Source: CAZCTC01 sp964501335 (GTDB taxonomy: Bacteria > Chloroflexota > Anaerolineae > B4-G1 > SLSP01). From it: 64,000 nucleotides of DNA. Of the stretch, positions 19,001 to 29,600 are shown in pieces. Position numbers and translations under genes: made by a program. The DNA is taken from assembly GCA_964501335.1 (NCBI GenBank), contig CAZCTC010000032.1:1-64000 (forward strand), written 5' to 3'. Each line of letters starts with the position of its first letter. Position 1 is the first letter of the stretch. The notes under the pieces are model-generated. The model was not told the DNA's origin. It ran no database searches and was given only the letters and a program-made list of their open reading frames with translations.

Positions 19001-22000
19001 GCGGAAAGCGTATCCGTCGGGCTGTCGGTATCGGTGATCGTCAGTTCAGGCGCCACGACCACCGGACCGTAGCCGGCCGTGAAACTCACTTCACCACTAA
19101 CCGTCAATTCCGGCGGAGTGTCGGGCAACACATTGAGCTTCACCGTGCCGGTGATATGGAGCGTCGGGTCGCCGGCCGTCCCACCATATTCCACCACATA
19201 GCCTTGAATGGAACCGGAACTATTCGGCAGATCGTTCCATTTGCCGGTGCCGCCGGCGATGAATTGCAGATAGTCTTCATCGCTGCTGTTGTTGGGTTCG
19301 CCGCTGTTCCAGTTGACGTAGGCGCCGTTCTGGGAAACACACGGATTGGTTCCGATACAGAAAACCATACCGGCTTCAGGACCGTCACGCCACATCCAAT
19401 AAGTCTCAGTAACCGCATCGCTGCCGCCCAGCCAGGCCGCCGCGCCGCCCAGTTTGCTGTTGGCAAAGGCATTCTCTTCAGCCGAGGTCAAAGTCGCCAG
19501 ATAGCCCTTTAACCCCAGGTACGACCGGGCCACTGCCGCCGCACGGGCACTGGACCAGGTGATGCTGGCTGAGGTAATATATTCGTAGAAATGGCCGGTA
19601 CCGCCAAAAGAGAGCACATTGCCCAGCATAAATTCCACTGTGCGGGTCGTCGGGACCATCGGACTGCCCGCATTGTAATAGATCACCGTGCGGAGGAATT
19701 CCTGATACTGCGTAATCGAAGCGGTACCGGTAATGGCCATGATCCCGCTGGTCGTGCTGTAACTCCAGGTAATCACCCCAGTGGTACCACTGGTGCCGCT
19801 CTGCCCCAGGATGCCCAGGCGATCGTTGGCCGCATCGAAATTGCTGCCGATGAAAACCCGCGCTGCCGCCAGGGTATCTGCCGGACCGTCGGTATCGGTG
19901 ATCACCAGCTCCGGCGCAACAAGAACTGCGGCATGGTTGCCGGTATAGGTCACTTCTCCAGAAACTTGCAGTTCCGTTGGAGTATCGGCAATCACATTGA
20001 GATTCACCGTGCCGGTGATATTGACGACGGCATCCCCGGGCAGGCCGCCGTATTCCACGACATACCCTTGAACGCTCCCGGCCCCTGCGTCGGGAAGATC
20101 GTTCCACTGACCACTCCCGCCCGCCAGGAATTGCAGGTAATCTTCATTGCCTGAATTATCCGGCTGCATGGGCGACGCCCAGTTGTCGTAAACGCCGCCG
20201 TCCGAGCAACCGCCGGCTCCGGCGACGGTATCGGTACAGAAAAGCATGCCCGTTTCAGGACCGGTCACCCAACGCCACGAATTTTCGGCAAGCTCATCGT
20301 TGCCACCCAGCCAGGCACCGGCGCCGCCCAGTTTGCTGGCGGCAAAGGCGTTCTCTTCGGCCGAGAGGATGGTCGCCAGATAGCCCTGCTTTCCCAGGTA
20401 CGACCGGGCTGCCGCCGCGGTCCGCGCGCTGGTCCAGCTAATGCCAGACGACATGATATATTCATAGAAGTGGCCGGTGCCGCCAAAGGCCAACACATTG
20501 CCCAACATGAATTCAACGGTGCGAGTCGTCGAAGCGGCAGGATTTCCCACATTGTAGTAAGTCACACTGCGGAGCGCCGTCTGATAGTTACCGATCGTAT
20601 CGGTGCCGGACAACGACATAACTCCGGTAGAAGTGTTGTAACTCCAGGAGATCGCACCGATAGAACCGCTGGTGCCGCTTTGCCCTGAAATGCCCAAACG
20701 ATCGTTGGTCGCATCGAAATTGCTGCCGATGAAGACCCGGGTGGCCGTCAATACTTCCGCCGGACCGTTGGTATCGGTAATCGCCAGATCGGGAGCGACG
20801 ATAAGCGGCGGATGATTGCCGGTATAGGTTACTTCACCGGTAACATTCAGTTCCGCCAAAACATCCGGTTCGACGGAAATCTCCACATCCCCGCTGAGAG
20901 AGCCCAGCCCGAACTCCACCGTGCGGGTCGTAATGGCAGAAGGAGTCGCCAGATAGACAAAGGTAACGCTGCGCAACGCGGACTGATAGTTGGAGATCGT
21001 ATCCGTGCCGCTCAGCGTCATGACGCCGGTGGTAGTATTGTAGCTCCAGGAAATCGAGCCGATGCTGCCGCTGGTACCACCCTGGCCCGAAATCCCAAGG
21101 TGATCCCGGACCATATCGAAGTTGTCCATCATCGCCACCTGGGCCCCCGTCAGCGTCAAGGCCGTCCCGGCCGTGATGACCAGATTCGGAGCCACCACAA
21201 CGGCAGGACGCCCCCCTACATAGGTGGTCTTGCCAGAAACGGCCAGCTCGGGCTCCAAGGTAACCGCAGCACTGTCGGTCCCGTTGCCCAGATTAGCGAT
21301 GGCCGGCGGGGGAGTAATCGAAGTGGTATGAATCAGACCGCCGTACGCTCTCGTAACTTCACCCTGAATTGTATAAGTCAAGGTGCCGTTCTTGAGCAGA
21401 CTGGCCGTATCGCTGATCGCGCCGGTGCCGCTTGCCCCACAGGATGAGCCGGTTGAAGCGGAGCAGGTCCATGTGACATTGCTCAACCGCGCCGGCACGG
21501 GAGCCGCAACCGTGGCGCTGAGAACATCGTTCATGGCATCGTTGGTGATGATAGAGGTGAAAACCACCGTATCGCCCGGCGCCGCAGCGGTCGGGTCGGC
21601 GATTTCATTGACGTCCAACGTCGCCGCCTTGGCCACCGTCAGATTCCGGATCTCGTGATAATTGGTCTGAGTGCCGGTTGAACCGCTAAAGCCGATCTTG
21701 AAAGTTGCCGGCAGAACGGTCTGGCTAATTGCAGTGGAAAGATCATAGGCATCGATAAGCGTCTGCCAGCCCGAGCCGAAATCCATCTGCACGGAGATCT
21801 TGTTGTTGACCACAAAGACGCGCGTCCAACGCGCGTTGGCGCGGGTCACCCCATCGACCGTGCGGGCCGGCGTCATGTTGTCAAGCTGAAAGGCGGTCAG
21901 GTAATTGAAGCCGGTCAGCAAATTGCCGGAGCCGCGCACGGCGATCTGTTGAGCGTTCCTTCCAGGCCCGCCGGAACCGAAGTTGGATTCAGAAAAATTT

Positions 22001-22530
22001 CCATATTCGTCAAAACCGATGCCGACATAGCCGTTGGTAACGCCGGGCGTGGTCCCGCCCATGGATGAATAGCCCAGCGATCCCCCATAAGCGCCGAGCG
22101 TAGGAGTAACCGTTCCGCCGTCGATCAAATAGAACGAAAAGCCGTCGGCGCCGGTGCCGCCGTAGTCGGCATATTGGAAAGTGACCACAAATCCATCGCC
22201 GTTGGGAATCGCCACATTGTAAACAGCCGACCCGGCCTGACCGGTACTGACTGAATTCAACCGCAGCCAACCGTCACAGGTCGGATCCGTGGTGCCGTTG
22301 CCGGTCAACACGGCATTGCCGTACAGCTGCCAGTTAGTGGCGGTAGGACACTTGAACGATTCCACAACCGGGGACCAGTCATCCGCCGGCGCGGGCAGGG
22401 GGCCCGCTGTAGCAGAAGCAGCCAGAGTTGTTTGAGGAAAGGGGCCTGACAACAGTGTCAGGATGAGCGATATCAAAGTAAGGGCCGACAACCATCGTTG
22501 CCTGACAGGCCGAACGCCTTGCGAGTCCAT
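16060..22530 (-). CDS. Giant secreted multi-lectin DUF11 protein A
   Basis: 2156 aa with a strong AAGGAGG ribosome site. Signal peptide 1-38. Residues 45-300 form an L-type-lectin-like sandwich (SGWLRL.., TFQYADYGGTGADGFSFYLID) and 303-430 a DUF11-like domain. Four beta-sandwich modules of about 100 aa follow (start YTGNHPPLIVAP, end YQ-ALR-V-YYN..TRTVEF). Modules 2-4 carry C-type lectin-like domains at about 680-826, 976-1123 and 1260-1420 with Ca/sugar motifs QPD+WND, EPN+WND and EPN+WDD. Then come four DUF11 repeats (K-AEDLNG-PLY-GD) at 1438-1923, a cadherin-like domain (1926-2020), a last DUF11-like domain, and the tail LVLPMVCRNCRP. Probably a calcium-dependent glycan-binding adhesin at the surface. 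Paralogue of the next gene. Confidence 0.92.
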   Translation of the reverse strand: MDSQGVRPVRQRWLSALTLISLILTLLSGPFPQTTLAASATAGPLPAPADDWSPVVESFKCPTATNWQLYGNAVLTGNGTTDPTCDGWLRLNSVSTGQAGSAVYNVAIPNGDGFVVTFQYADYGGTGADGFSFYLIDGGTVTPTLGAYGGSLGYSSMGGTTPGVTNGYVGIGFDEYGNFSESNFGSGGPGRNAQQIAVRGSGNLLTGFNYLTAFQLDNMTPARTVDGVTRANARWTRVFVVNNKISVQMDFGSGWQTLIDAYDLSTAISQTVLPATFKIGFSGSTGTQTNYHEIRNLTVAKAATLDVNEIADPTAAAPGDTVVFTSIITNDAMNDVLSATVAAPVPARLSNVTWTCSASTGSSCGASGTGAISDTASLLKNGTLTYTIQGEVTRAYGGLIHTTSITPPPAIANLGNGTDSAAVTLEPELAVSGKTTYVGGRPAVVVAPNLVITAGTALTLTGAQVAMMDNFDMVRDHLGISGQGGTSGSIGSISWSYNTTTGVMTLSGTDTISNYQSALRSVTFVYLATPSAITTRTVEFGLGSLSGDVEISVEPDVLAELNVTGEVTYTGNHPPLIVAPDLAITDTNGPAEVLTATRVFIGSNFDATNDRLGISGQSGTSGSIGAISWSYNTSTGVMSLSGTDTIGNYQTALRSVTYYNVGNPAASTTRTVEFMLGNVLAFGGTGHFYEYIMSSGISWTSARTAAAARSYLGKQGYLATILSAEENAFAASKLGGAGAWLGGNDELAENSWRWVTGPETGMLFCTDTVAGAGGCSDGGVYDNWASPMQPDNSGNEDYLQFLAGGSGQWNDLPDAGAGSVQGYVVEYGGLPGDAVVNITGTVNLNVIADTPTELQVSGEVTYTGNHAAVLVAPELVITDTDGPADTLAAARVFIGSNFDAANDRLGILGQSGTSGTTGVITWSYSTTSGIMAITGTASITQYQEFLRTVIYYNAGSPMVPTTRTVEFMLGNVLSFGGTGHFYEYITSASITWSSARAAAVARSYLGLKGYLATLTSAEENAFANSKLGGAAAWLGGSDAVTETYWMWRDGPEAGMVFCIGTNPCVSQNGAYVNWNSGEPNNSSDEDYLQFIAGGTGKWNDLPNSSGSIQGYVVEYGGTAGDPTLHITGTVKLNVLPDTPPELTVSGEVSFTAGYGPVVVAPELTITDTDSPTDTLSAARVVLDFNFDAANDRLGILGQSGVTGTIGALSWKYDTATGVMVLTGTASITYYQEALRTVTYYNLGFPSAVTTRTVEFMLGQALAFPGNGHFYELVSTVGSWDASRTAAAARSYFGRPGYLATITSDAERRFVGDKVSDAHAWLGGAGYASGSEYRWVTGPEGLENSGLGRLFWANACGRGFQGICSATGEYSYWSPSEPNAADATNRVWMGYQVAEYWDDTTSGNIGVVDGGYVVEYGGMGVESPLYITGQVVVHVLTNADLAISKKAEDLNGEPLYNGDLVRYTISVTNTGSLTHTGVVVQDQLPAGVIFVSATPGGYSGPNPLEWSLGSLIPGATWTGEIVVRVDGTTSPLPGNVARISSDQQPQTSTQPILPPGSSDVMSGLLITKQAEDLNGSPLYIGDTVQYTIRITNTGATAMTGVVVTDTLPAGVVFDSATPLGYTGTTTIVWNVGGLAAGASWTGVILVHMDGSTTSLDGNVAQVSSNEQGQHGTDPITPPGSSDLLPGMVVDKTAEDLNGTPLYTGDIVRYTIRVTNTGATTMTGVIVTDTLPAGVTFNSAIPAGYSGTTTVVWNAGALAAGATWTGVILVHVDGTATPIGGNVALVSSNEQGQHGTEPILPPGSPNVTPGLVLAKTAEDVNGQVLYPGDLVRYTIRITNTGTTTMTGVRVTDTLPAGVVFTAATPGGYTGPNPLVWSFASLAAGQSWTAIISVTIAPSVTTIGGNIAQVSSNEQGSQNTDPILPPGGSTVVTNTAPQVQNDLYNVPEGISTTLAVLANDSDWENDPLTVVGGGAAQHGTVSFISTGVIYTPTTGYLGTDTFTYTVSDGLLQSTAQVTATVTPVADLGVSQTIQTTPSGYRIIIVASNAGPRPAPGAVISDTIPANLVGVNWSCAGTGGVTCAITGTGNLLNETFAAFPVGGVVTYTIMASDATGVPVTNTVTITPPTTMFDTNLANNRSSRLTVYRLVLPMVCRNCRP

Positions 22531-22710
22531 AAGTCCATCCTCCTTATCCGAGAGTGCTTTGCAGATAGTACAATCAGCCTACCCATATTGATGGATTCCT
22601 GTTTCAAAATCAAACCATCAATATTTACATCTATTGTTCATCACCTCCTCTTTGAAGACTGACGAGAGCCTGAAATGGCTTTCTCTCTTATCTGCTACAG
22701 TCGGTGGCTT

Positions 22711-22826
22711 ACATCCCGCAGTCGATGCTTTCCTGCTAAAAAGCGCCGCGCGGGAGGGGAAGAGAGAGTTTTTTATTTATGTTTTCTCGCGCATCAGAAT
22801 GCGCGAGAAAACATGGGCTTTTTCAG
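22711..22826 (+). repeat. Dispersed hairpin repeat, copy 9
   Basis: ACATCCCGCA left arm, GCGCCGCGCGGGAGGGG, stem 22779-22814 (ATGTTTTCTCGCGCAT / CAGA / ATGCGCGAGAAAACAT), GGGCTTTTTC. The C-T change on the left side of the stem is matched by A-G on the right. Confidence 0.85.
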
Positions 22827-22970
22827 AACTGGACCGGCAACACAGACTGTTTACTTCCCCTTTAGATACGACGCACGGGATAGACAGGGGTTTCTTCATT
22901 CATTCAAGGTGTTCGCAGCTCAGGTTTGCACCATTCTTACCTGGACAAGGATAGCAGAAAAGTGTTAGTT

Positions 22971-23028
22971 TGTCACTGTCAGTTGAGCGACGAAAAGTGA
23001 CAGTAAAGTGACAGGGCCCTGTCACTTT
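22971..23028. promoter_or_regulatory. Array of TGTCAC half-sites ending in a 24-bp perfect palindrome
   Basis: TGTCACTGTC at 22971, GTGACAG at 22997 and 23008, and the perfect palindrome AAAGTGACAGGG-CCCTGTCACTTT at 23005-23028. It is conserved at 33849-33906 with a single centre change (GGGGCC). Looks like a protein-binding array or cruciform upstream of each giant gene; the factor is unknown. Confidence 0.5.
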
Positions 23029-23032
23029 GGCA

Positions 23033-23150
23033 AGATCCCGCAACCGGTGCTTTCCCGGCAAGAGACGACGCGCAGGAGAGGAAGGAGAGTTGTTTTTATT
23101 TATGTTTTGGCGCGCCTCAGAATGCGCGCCAAAACATAGGCTTTTTTTCT
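23033..23150 (+). repeat. Dispersed hairpin repeat, copy 10
   Basis: ATCCCGCAACCGGTGCTTTC left arm, GACGACGCGCAGGAG, stem 23102-23137 (ATGTTTTGGCGCGCCT / CAGA / ATGCGCGCCAAAACAT), T-run. Starts right after the TGTCAC palindrome. Confidence 0.8.
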
Positions 23151-23182
23151 TTCACGTTTCCGGGTTAACGGGTGGATTTTTG

Positions 23183-23300
23183 AGGCCCGCAATCGGTGCT
23201 TTCCCGACAGAGACGACGCGCGTGCGAAGCAGAAAGAGAATATTTTTTATTGTGTTTTCGTGCGCATCGGAATGCACACGAAAACACGGGCTTTTTCCAG
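23183..23300 (+). repeat. Dispersed hairpin repeat, copy 11
   Basis: AGGCCCGCAATCGGTGCTTT left arm, stem 23252-23287 (GTGTTTTCGTGCGCAT / CGGA / ATGCACACGAAAACAC, one G-T pair), GGGCTTTTTCC. Confidence 0.8.
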
Positions 23301-23395
23301 AGTCGCTGCGGCGACACTTTTAGGGGAAGGGTGGGAGGACATATCAGGCAACTTAAACCATTTACGACAGCAATCACCCGGAAAAGCGAGAGAAA

Positions 23396-23505
23396 GAAAA
23401 CCCGTATTTTTGCGCGCATTCTGATGCGCGCAAAAATACAAACAAAAAAACTCTCTCCCCATCCTGCGCGTCGCACCTTACGGGGAAAATACCCTTTGCG
23501 GAACG
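23396..23505 (-). repeat. Dispersed hairpin repeat, copy 12 (inverted)
   Basis: Exact duplicate of copy 7; stem at 23404-23439. Confidence 0.8.
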
Positions 23506-23554
23506 CTACAAGGCCGGGACCATCCAGACACAACGCCTTCAATTGCCTGATAGG

Positions 23555-23640
23555 GGATGGGAGGGGGCGAAGTACGAGGGTTGTTTTTATTGTGATTGCG
23601 CGCGCATCGAAATGCGCGCGCAATCACGGATCTTTTTACG
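23555..23640 (+). repeat. Dispersed hairpin repeat, copy 13
   Basis: Exact duplicate of copy 8; stem at 23592-23627, just after the end of giant gene B (on the minus strand). Confidence 0.7.
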
Positions 23641-23664
23641 TTTCCCCTGTCAGGGTTCACGTTT

Positions 23665-26600
23665 CTACGGTCGGCAATTCCTACAGACCATCGGCAAAAC
23701 CAACCGGTAAACGGTGAGCCGCGAAGAGCGGTTGTTGGCCAAATTGGTGTCGAACATGGTCGTCGGCGGTGTGATGGTCACCGTATTGGTCACCGGAACG
23801 CCGGTCGCATCGCTGGCCATGATAGTATAGGTGACCACACCTCCCACCGGGAAAGCCGCGAACGTTTCGTTGAGGAGATTGCCGGTGCCGGTAATGGCAC
23901 AGGTCACCCCACCGGTGCCCGCACAGCTCCAGTTCACCCCCACCAGATTGGCCGGGATAGTATCGGAAATCACAGCCCCCGGCGCCGGCCGCGGCCCGGC
24001 ATTGCTCGCCACGATGATGATGCGATAGCCGGACGGCGTGGTCTGAATGGTCTGGCTGACTCCCAGATCGGCCACCGGCGTCACCGTCGCGGTCACCTGG
24101 GCGGTGCTTTGCAGCAATCCGTCACTGACGGTATAGGTGAAGGTATCGGTGCCCAGATAGCCGGTCGTCGGCGTGTAGATGACCCCCGTGCTGATGAAGG
24201 AAACCGTCCCGTGCTGCGCGGCCCCAACCCCCACCACGGTCAGAGGATCGTTTTCCCAATCGCTGTCGTTCGCCAGAACTGCCAGCGTAGTCCCCACCCC
24301 TTCCGGCACATCGTACAGATCGTTCTGCACCTGCGGCGCCGTATTGGTTACCACCGTACCCCCTGAAGGAGGCAGGATCGGCCCGGTACTCTGCGGACCC
24401 TGTTCATTGCTGCTCATCTGCGCGATGTTGCCACCGATCGAAGTGACGGTCGGCGCAATCGTCACGCTGATGATCGCCGTCCAGCTCTGCCCGGCAGCCA
24501 GCGAAGCGAAGCTCCAGACCAGCGGATTGGGCCCCGTATATCCGCCCGGCGTCGCGGCCGTGAAGACCACCCCCGCCGGCAACGTATCCGTCACCCGCAC
24601 CCCGGTCATTGTCGTCGTCCCCGTGTTAGTGATGCGGATCGTGTAGCGCAGCAGGTCGCCCGGATAGAGCACATAGCCGTTGACATCCTCGGCCGTCTTG
24701 CTCACCACCAGTCCGGGCGTCACCGTCCCCCCTGAAGGGGGCAGGATCGGCGCCGTACCCTGCGGCCCCTGTTCATTGCTGCTCACCTGCGCCACATTCC
24801 CACCGATCGGCATCGCCGTGCCGTCCACATGCACCAACAACACCCCGGTCCAGGCCGCCCCGGGCGCCAGCGTCCCCGCATTCCACACGATCACACGGGT
24901 GCCGGTGTATCCGCCAGGGGTGGCCGAATCAAAGGTCACGCCCGCCGGCAGGGTATCCGTCACAATGACTCCCGTCATCGTCGTCGTCCCCGTGTTGGTC
25001 ACCCGGATCGTGTACCGCAGGATATCTCCCGTGTAAAGCGGCGTCCCATTGAGATCTTCCGCCGTCTTGGAAACGACCATCCCCGGCACCACATCCGACG
25101 ACCCCGGCGGCAGGATCGGCTCCGTCGACTGAGCTCCCTGCTCATTGCTGCCGACCTGCACCACATTCCCTCCGATCGGCGTCGCCGTGCCGTCCACATG
25201 CACCAGGATCATCCCGGTCCATGAAGCCCCGGGGGCCATCGTCCCCAGATTCCACACAATCACCGTCGTGCCGGTATAGCCGGCCGGAGCGGCGGAATCG
25301 AAGGTCACGCCCGCCGGCAGGGTATCCGTCACAATCACCCCCGTCATCGTCGTCGCGCCCGTGTTGGTAACGCGAATCGTATAGCGCAGGATATCGCCCG
25401 TGTAAAGCGGTTCCCCGTTGAAATCTTCCGCCGTCTTGCTGACCGTCAGCCCCGGGATCAGATTCGGCGAACCCGGCGGCAGGATCGGCGCCGTGCCCTG
25501 CGCCCCCTGCTCATTGCTGCTCACCTGCGCCACATTCCCGCCCAGCGTCGTTTCCGCACCCGCCAGATGGACCAGAATCACGCCGGTCCATTCCGCATCC
25601 GGTGCCAGCTCACCGACCTCCCACACGATGGTGGTGGTACCGGTATAGCCCACGGGTGTCGCCAAATCGAACGCCACTCCCGTCGGCAGTGTATCGGTAA
25701 CGATCACCCCGGTCATCGTCGTCGTGCCGGTGTTGGTCACCCGGATGGTATACCGCAAGGTATCTCCGCGGCGCAGCGGCTCGCCGTTGATATCTTCCGC
25801 CGTCTTGGCAATCACCAATCCCGGCAGCACATTCGCGGAACCCGGCGGCAGGATGGGCTGCGTCCCATGTTGTCCCTGTTCGTTGCTGCTCACCTGCGCC
25901 ACATTGCCGCCGATCGGCGTGGCCGTGCCGTCCACATGCACCAGCAGCACCAGAGTCCAGGTCTCCCCGGCCTCCAGAGAACCGACATTCCAGACCAACG
26001 TCCCCGAACCGGTATAGTCGTCGGGCGTCGCCGAATCGAGGGTCACACCCGCCGGCAGGGTATCCGTCACGATCACCCCCGTCATCGTCGTAGCCCCGGT
26101 ATTGGTCACCCGGACAGTATATCGCACCACATCGCCCGTATAGAGCGGCATCCCATTGAGGTCTTCCGCCGTCTTGCTCACCAGCAGCCCCAACATCACC
26201 GTCGTCGAACCGGGCGGCGTGATCGGATTCGTCCCCTGCTGCCCCTGTTCATTGCTGCTGACCTGTGCCACATTGCCGTCAAGAGAGGTGGTAGAGCCGT
26301 CCACATGGACCAGGATCTCGCCCGTCCACGAAGCCCCCACATCCAGCGTGCCCACATTCCACACCAGCGTCGTCGCGCCGGTGTACCCGGCCGGCGTCGC
26401 CGAATCGAACGCCACTCCGGCCGGCAGCGTATCCGTGACCACCACCCCGGTCATGGCCGTCGTGCCGGTATTGGTCACCCGAATGGTATACCGCACCGTA
26501 TCCCCGACATAGAGCGGCATCCCATTGAGATCTTCCGCCGTCTTCTCCACCACCAGCCCCGGCGCCAGATCCGGCGAACCGGGCGGCAAAATCCCCGGAG

Positions 26601-29600
26601 TGCTGGTCTGCGGCTGTTGATTGCTGCTGATCCGGGCCACATTCCCCGGCAGCGGCGTCGTAGCGCCGTCGACACGGACCAGGATCTCACCCGTCCAGGT
26701 AGCGCCCGGGATCAGAGAGCCGAGCGACCAATTCAACGGATTAGGCCCAATGTACCCGCCCGGAGTCGCGGAAACAAAGGAAACCCCGGCCGGCAACTGA
26801 TCGATAACTGCCACACCAGTATGCGTAAGGCTGCCGGTATTGGTCACATAGAGCGTGTACCGCAGCAAATCGCCGGCATAGAGCGGTTCACCGTTGAGAT
26901 CTTCCGCCGTCTTGGTCAACGCCAGATCGGCGTTCGTCAGAACATGCACCACCACCTGTCCGGTGATGTGCAGCACCGGATCGCCGGCCAGCCCACCGTA
27001 TTCCACCACATAGCCCTGAATAACTCCGGCCCCGCTGTCGGGAAGGTCGTTCCACTTGCCGGTCCCGCCCGCTATGAATTGCAAGTAGTCTTCATTGCTG
27101 GAATTATCCGGCTGCGTAGGGCTCAACCAGTTGTCGTAAACGCCGCCGTCCGTGCAGCCACCCGCCCCGGAATTGACATCGGTGCAGAAGAGCGTTCCGG
27201 CTTCAGGGCCGGTCACCCAGCGCCACTCCCCTTCGACCGCTGTATCGTTAGCCCCCAGCCAGGCCGTCGCGCCGCCCAGTTTGCTGCTGGCAAAAGCATT
27301 CTCTTCGGCCGAGAGGACAGTCGCCAGGTAACCCCGCTGCCCCAGATACGAACGGGCCGCCGCGGCCGTGTAAGCATTGTTCCAGGTAATGTTGCTCGAC
27401 ACAACATATTCATAGAAGTGCCCCGTGTCGCCGAAAGTCAACATGGTGCCCAGCATAAAGTCCACCGTGCGCGTCGTCATGGTGCTGGGGAAGGCATCGT
27501 TGTAGTAAGTGACGGTCCGAAGCAATTCCTGGTAGGAACTGATCGGCGCCGTGCCGGAAAGAGCCATGATGCCAGTGGTCGTATTGTAGCTCCAGGTAAT
27601 CACCCCGGTGGACCCACTGGTAGCGCTGCCCTGCCCCAGGATGCCCAGCCGGTCGTTAGCCGCATCGAAGTTGGTGCCGAACATCACCCGCGCTGAGGAG
27701 AGCGTATCCGCCGGGCTGTCGGCATCGGTGATCGTCAATTCGGGCGCCACGAGCACAGGACCGTATCCGGCCGTGAAGCTCACCTCGCCCGAGACCGCCA
27801 GTTCCGACGGGGTATCGGGCAGCACATGGAGCTTCGCGGTACCGGTGATATGGATCACCGGATCGCCGGTCGTGCCGCCGTATTCCACCACATAGCCGGT
27901 TACCCCCGTGCTGGAGGTGGAAAGATCGTTCCACTTGCCGGTCCCGCCGGCCAGGAACTGCAAACAGTCTTCTCCACCGCTGTCGTTGGGTTCGTCGCTG
28001 TTCCAGTTGGCATAGAACCCGGGCTGAACCACACAATTCAGATTCCCGATACAGAAGACATTGCCGGTCTCCGGGCCAGTCACCCAGGTCCAGTTACCTT
28101 CGACCGCGGCGTCGCTGCCGCCCAGCCAGCCGGCAGCCCCGCCCAGTTTGCTGTTGGCAAAGGCGTTCTCATCCGCCGAGGTCATGGTCGCCAGGTAGCC
28201 CTGCAACCCCTGATAGGTCCGGGCAGCCGCCGCCGTCCTGGCATTGCCCCAGGTGATGGCACCCGAGGAAACATATTCATAGAAGTGCCCCGTGCCGCCG
28301 AAGGTCAGCATGCTGCCCATCATAAACTGAACCGTGCGCATCGTCGCCGCCCCCGGCGTCCCCACATTGTAGTAGGTCACCGTGCGGAGGAATTCCTGAT
28401 AGTAAGTAATCGAGGCCGTGCCGGTGATCGCCATGATCCCGGTCGTGGTGTTGTAGCTCCAGGAGAGCACCCCGGTCGAGCCGCTGATCGCAGTGCCCTG
28501 CCCCAGGACGCCCAGCCGGTCGTTCGCCGCATCGAAATTGCTGTCGATGAAGACCTTCGTCGTCGTCAGCACATCGGCTGCGCCGTCGACATCGGTGATC
28601 ACCAGCGTCGGCGCCACCAGGATCGCGCCATGTTTGTCGGTATAGCTCACCTCATCGGAGACCTGCAGCTCCGAGAGGCTGTCGGGAACGACATGGAGCA
28701 GCGCCTCGCCGGTGATATTGAGGACCGGCTCGCCCGGCATCCCGCCGTATTCCACGATGTATGAATCGCTGCCGCTTTTGGGCGAGTCGTCCCAGAGTTC
28801 AGCAGTCGAAAAACCGAGATAGACGCCGCTGTTCACTTCAGACTGCGGCCGGCCGGCGCCCCAGTAATTGTACTCACCGGTGGTCGCGCAAACACCCTGA
28901 AGCGTAAGCCCGCAGGCCGAGACCCAGAAAATGCGGCCGTTCCCGCTGTCTTCCAGCCCTTCCGGACCGGTCGCCCAGCGATAACTGGTCGCCGCCACGT
29001 TGGCGGGATAGGTCGTTCCCCCCAGCCAGGCCGTTCCCTGGCCCTGCAAAAGATGAGCGCCGATAAAAATGCGCTCAGCTTCGGAGGTGATGGTGGCGAG
29101 ATATCCACTCATCCCGAAGTGTCGGCGCGTCGTCGCCGCCGTCTCGGCCGCAGTCCAGGTGGCAGCCGTGGTGACATATTGATAGAAGTGGTCGCCAAAG
29201 GCCAGCAGGTTACCCAGTGCGAATTCCACCGTGCGCGTGGTCGCCGTCCCCGGCGTCCCTACATTGTAGTAGGTCACCGTGCGGAGGAATTCCTGATACT
29301 GAGTGATCGAGGCCGTGCCGGTGATCGACATGATCCCGTAAACGGTGTTGTAGCTCCAACTGAAAACGCCGACGGTGCCGCTGGTACCGCTCTGGCCCAG
29401 AATGCCCAGCCGGTCGTTCAAGTCAAAATTGTCGCCGATGAAAACCCGCGTCGTCGTCAGCACATCGGAATCGCCATTAGCGTCGGAAATCGTCAGCGTA
29501 GGAGCCACGATGAGCGGAGGATGGTTGGCGGTGTAGGTCACCTCGTCGCTGGCGTCCAGTTCCGACATAATGTCGGGAATGATATGGACCGTCGCCTCGC

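Larger units (their letters stand above)
22531..23664. other. Intergenic region between the two giant genes
   Basis: 1.1 kb without a gene. From left to right: the 5' leader and ribosome site of gene A, hairpin copies 9-13, and a TGTCAC half-site array (22971-23028). The stretch about 22763-23030 is nearly identical to 33641-33908 upstream of gene B; 23332-23664 is identical to 15727-16059 downstream of gene A. The unit is therefore a tandem duplication with its flanks. Confidence 0.75.
23332..24210. repeat. 879-bp block identical to 15727-16605
   Basis: Second member of the long exact repeat. Contains the inverted hairpin copy at 23396-23505 and the copy at 23555-23640, then the 3' end of giant gene B. 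Confidence 0.85.

Noticed and set aside
15991..19512. 1173-aa plus-strand open frame opposite giant gene A
   Set aside because: It is Arg/His/Pro-rich and mirrors the repeats of the minus-strand gene, which has a signal peptide, domains and ribosome site. It is an antisense shadow of GC-rich repeats.
25567..27696. 709-aa plus-strand open frame opposite giant gene B
   Set aside because: Same reason: low-complexity Arg/His repeats opposite the DUF11 and lectin repeats.
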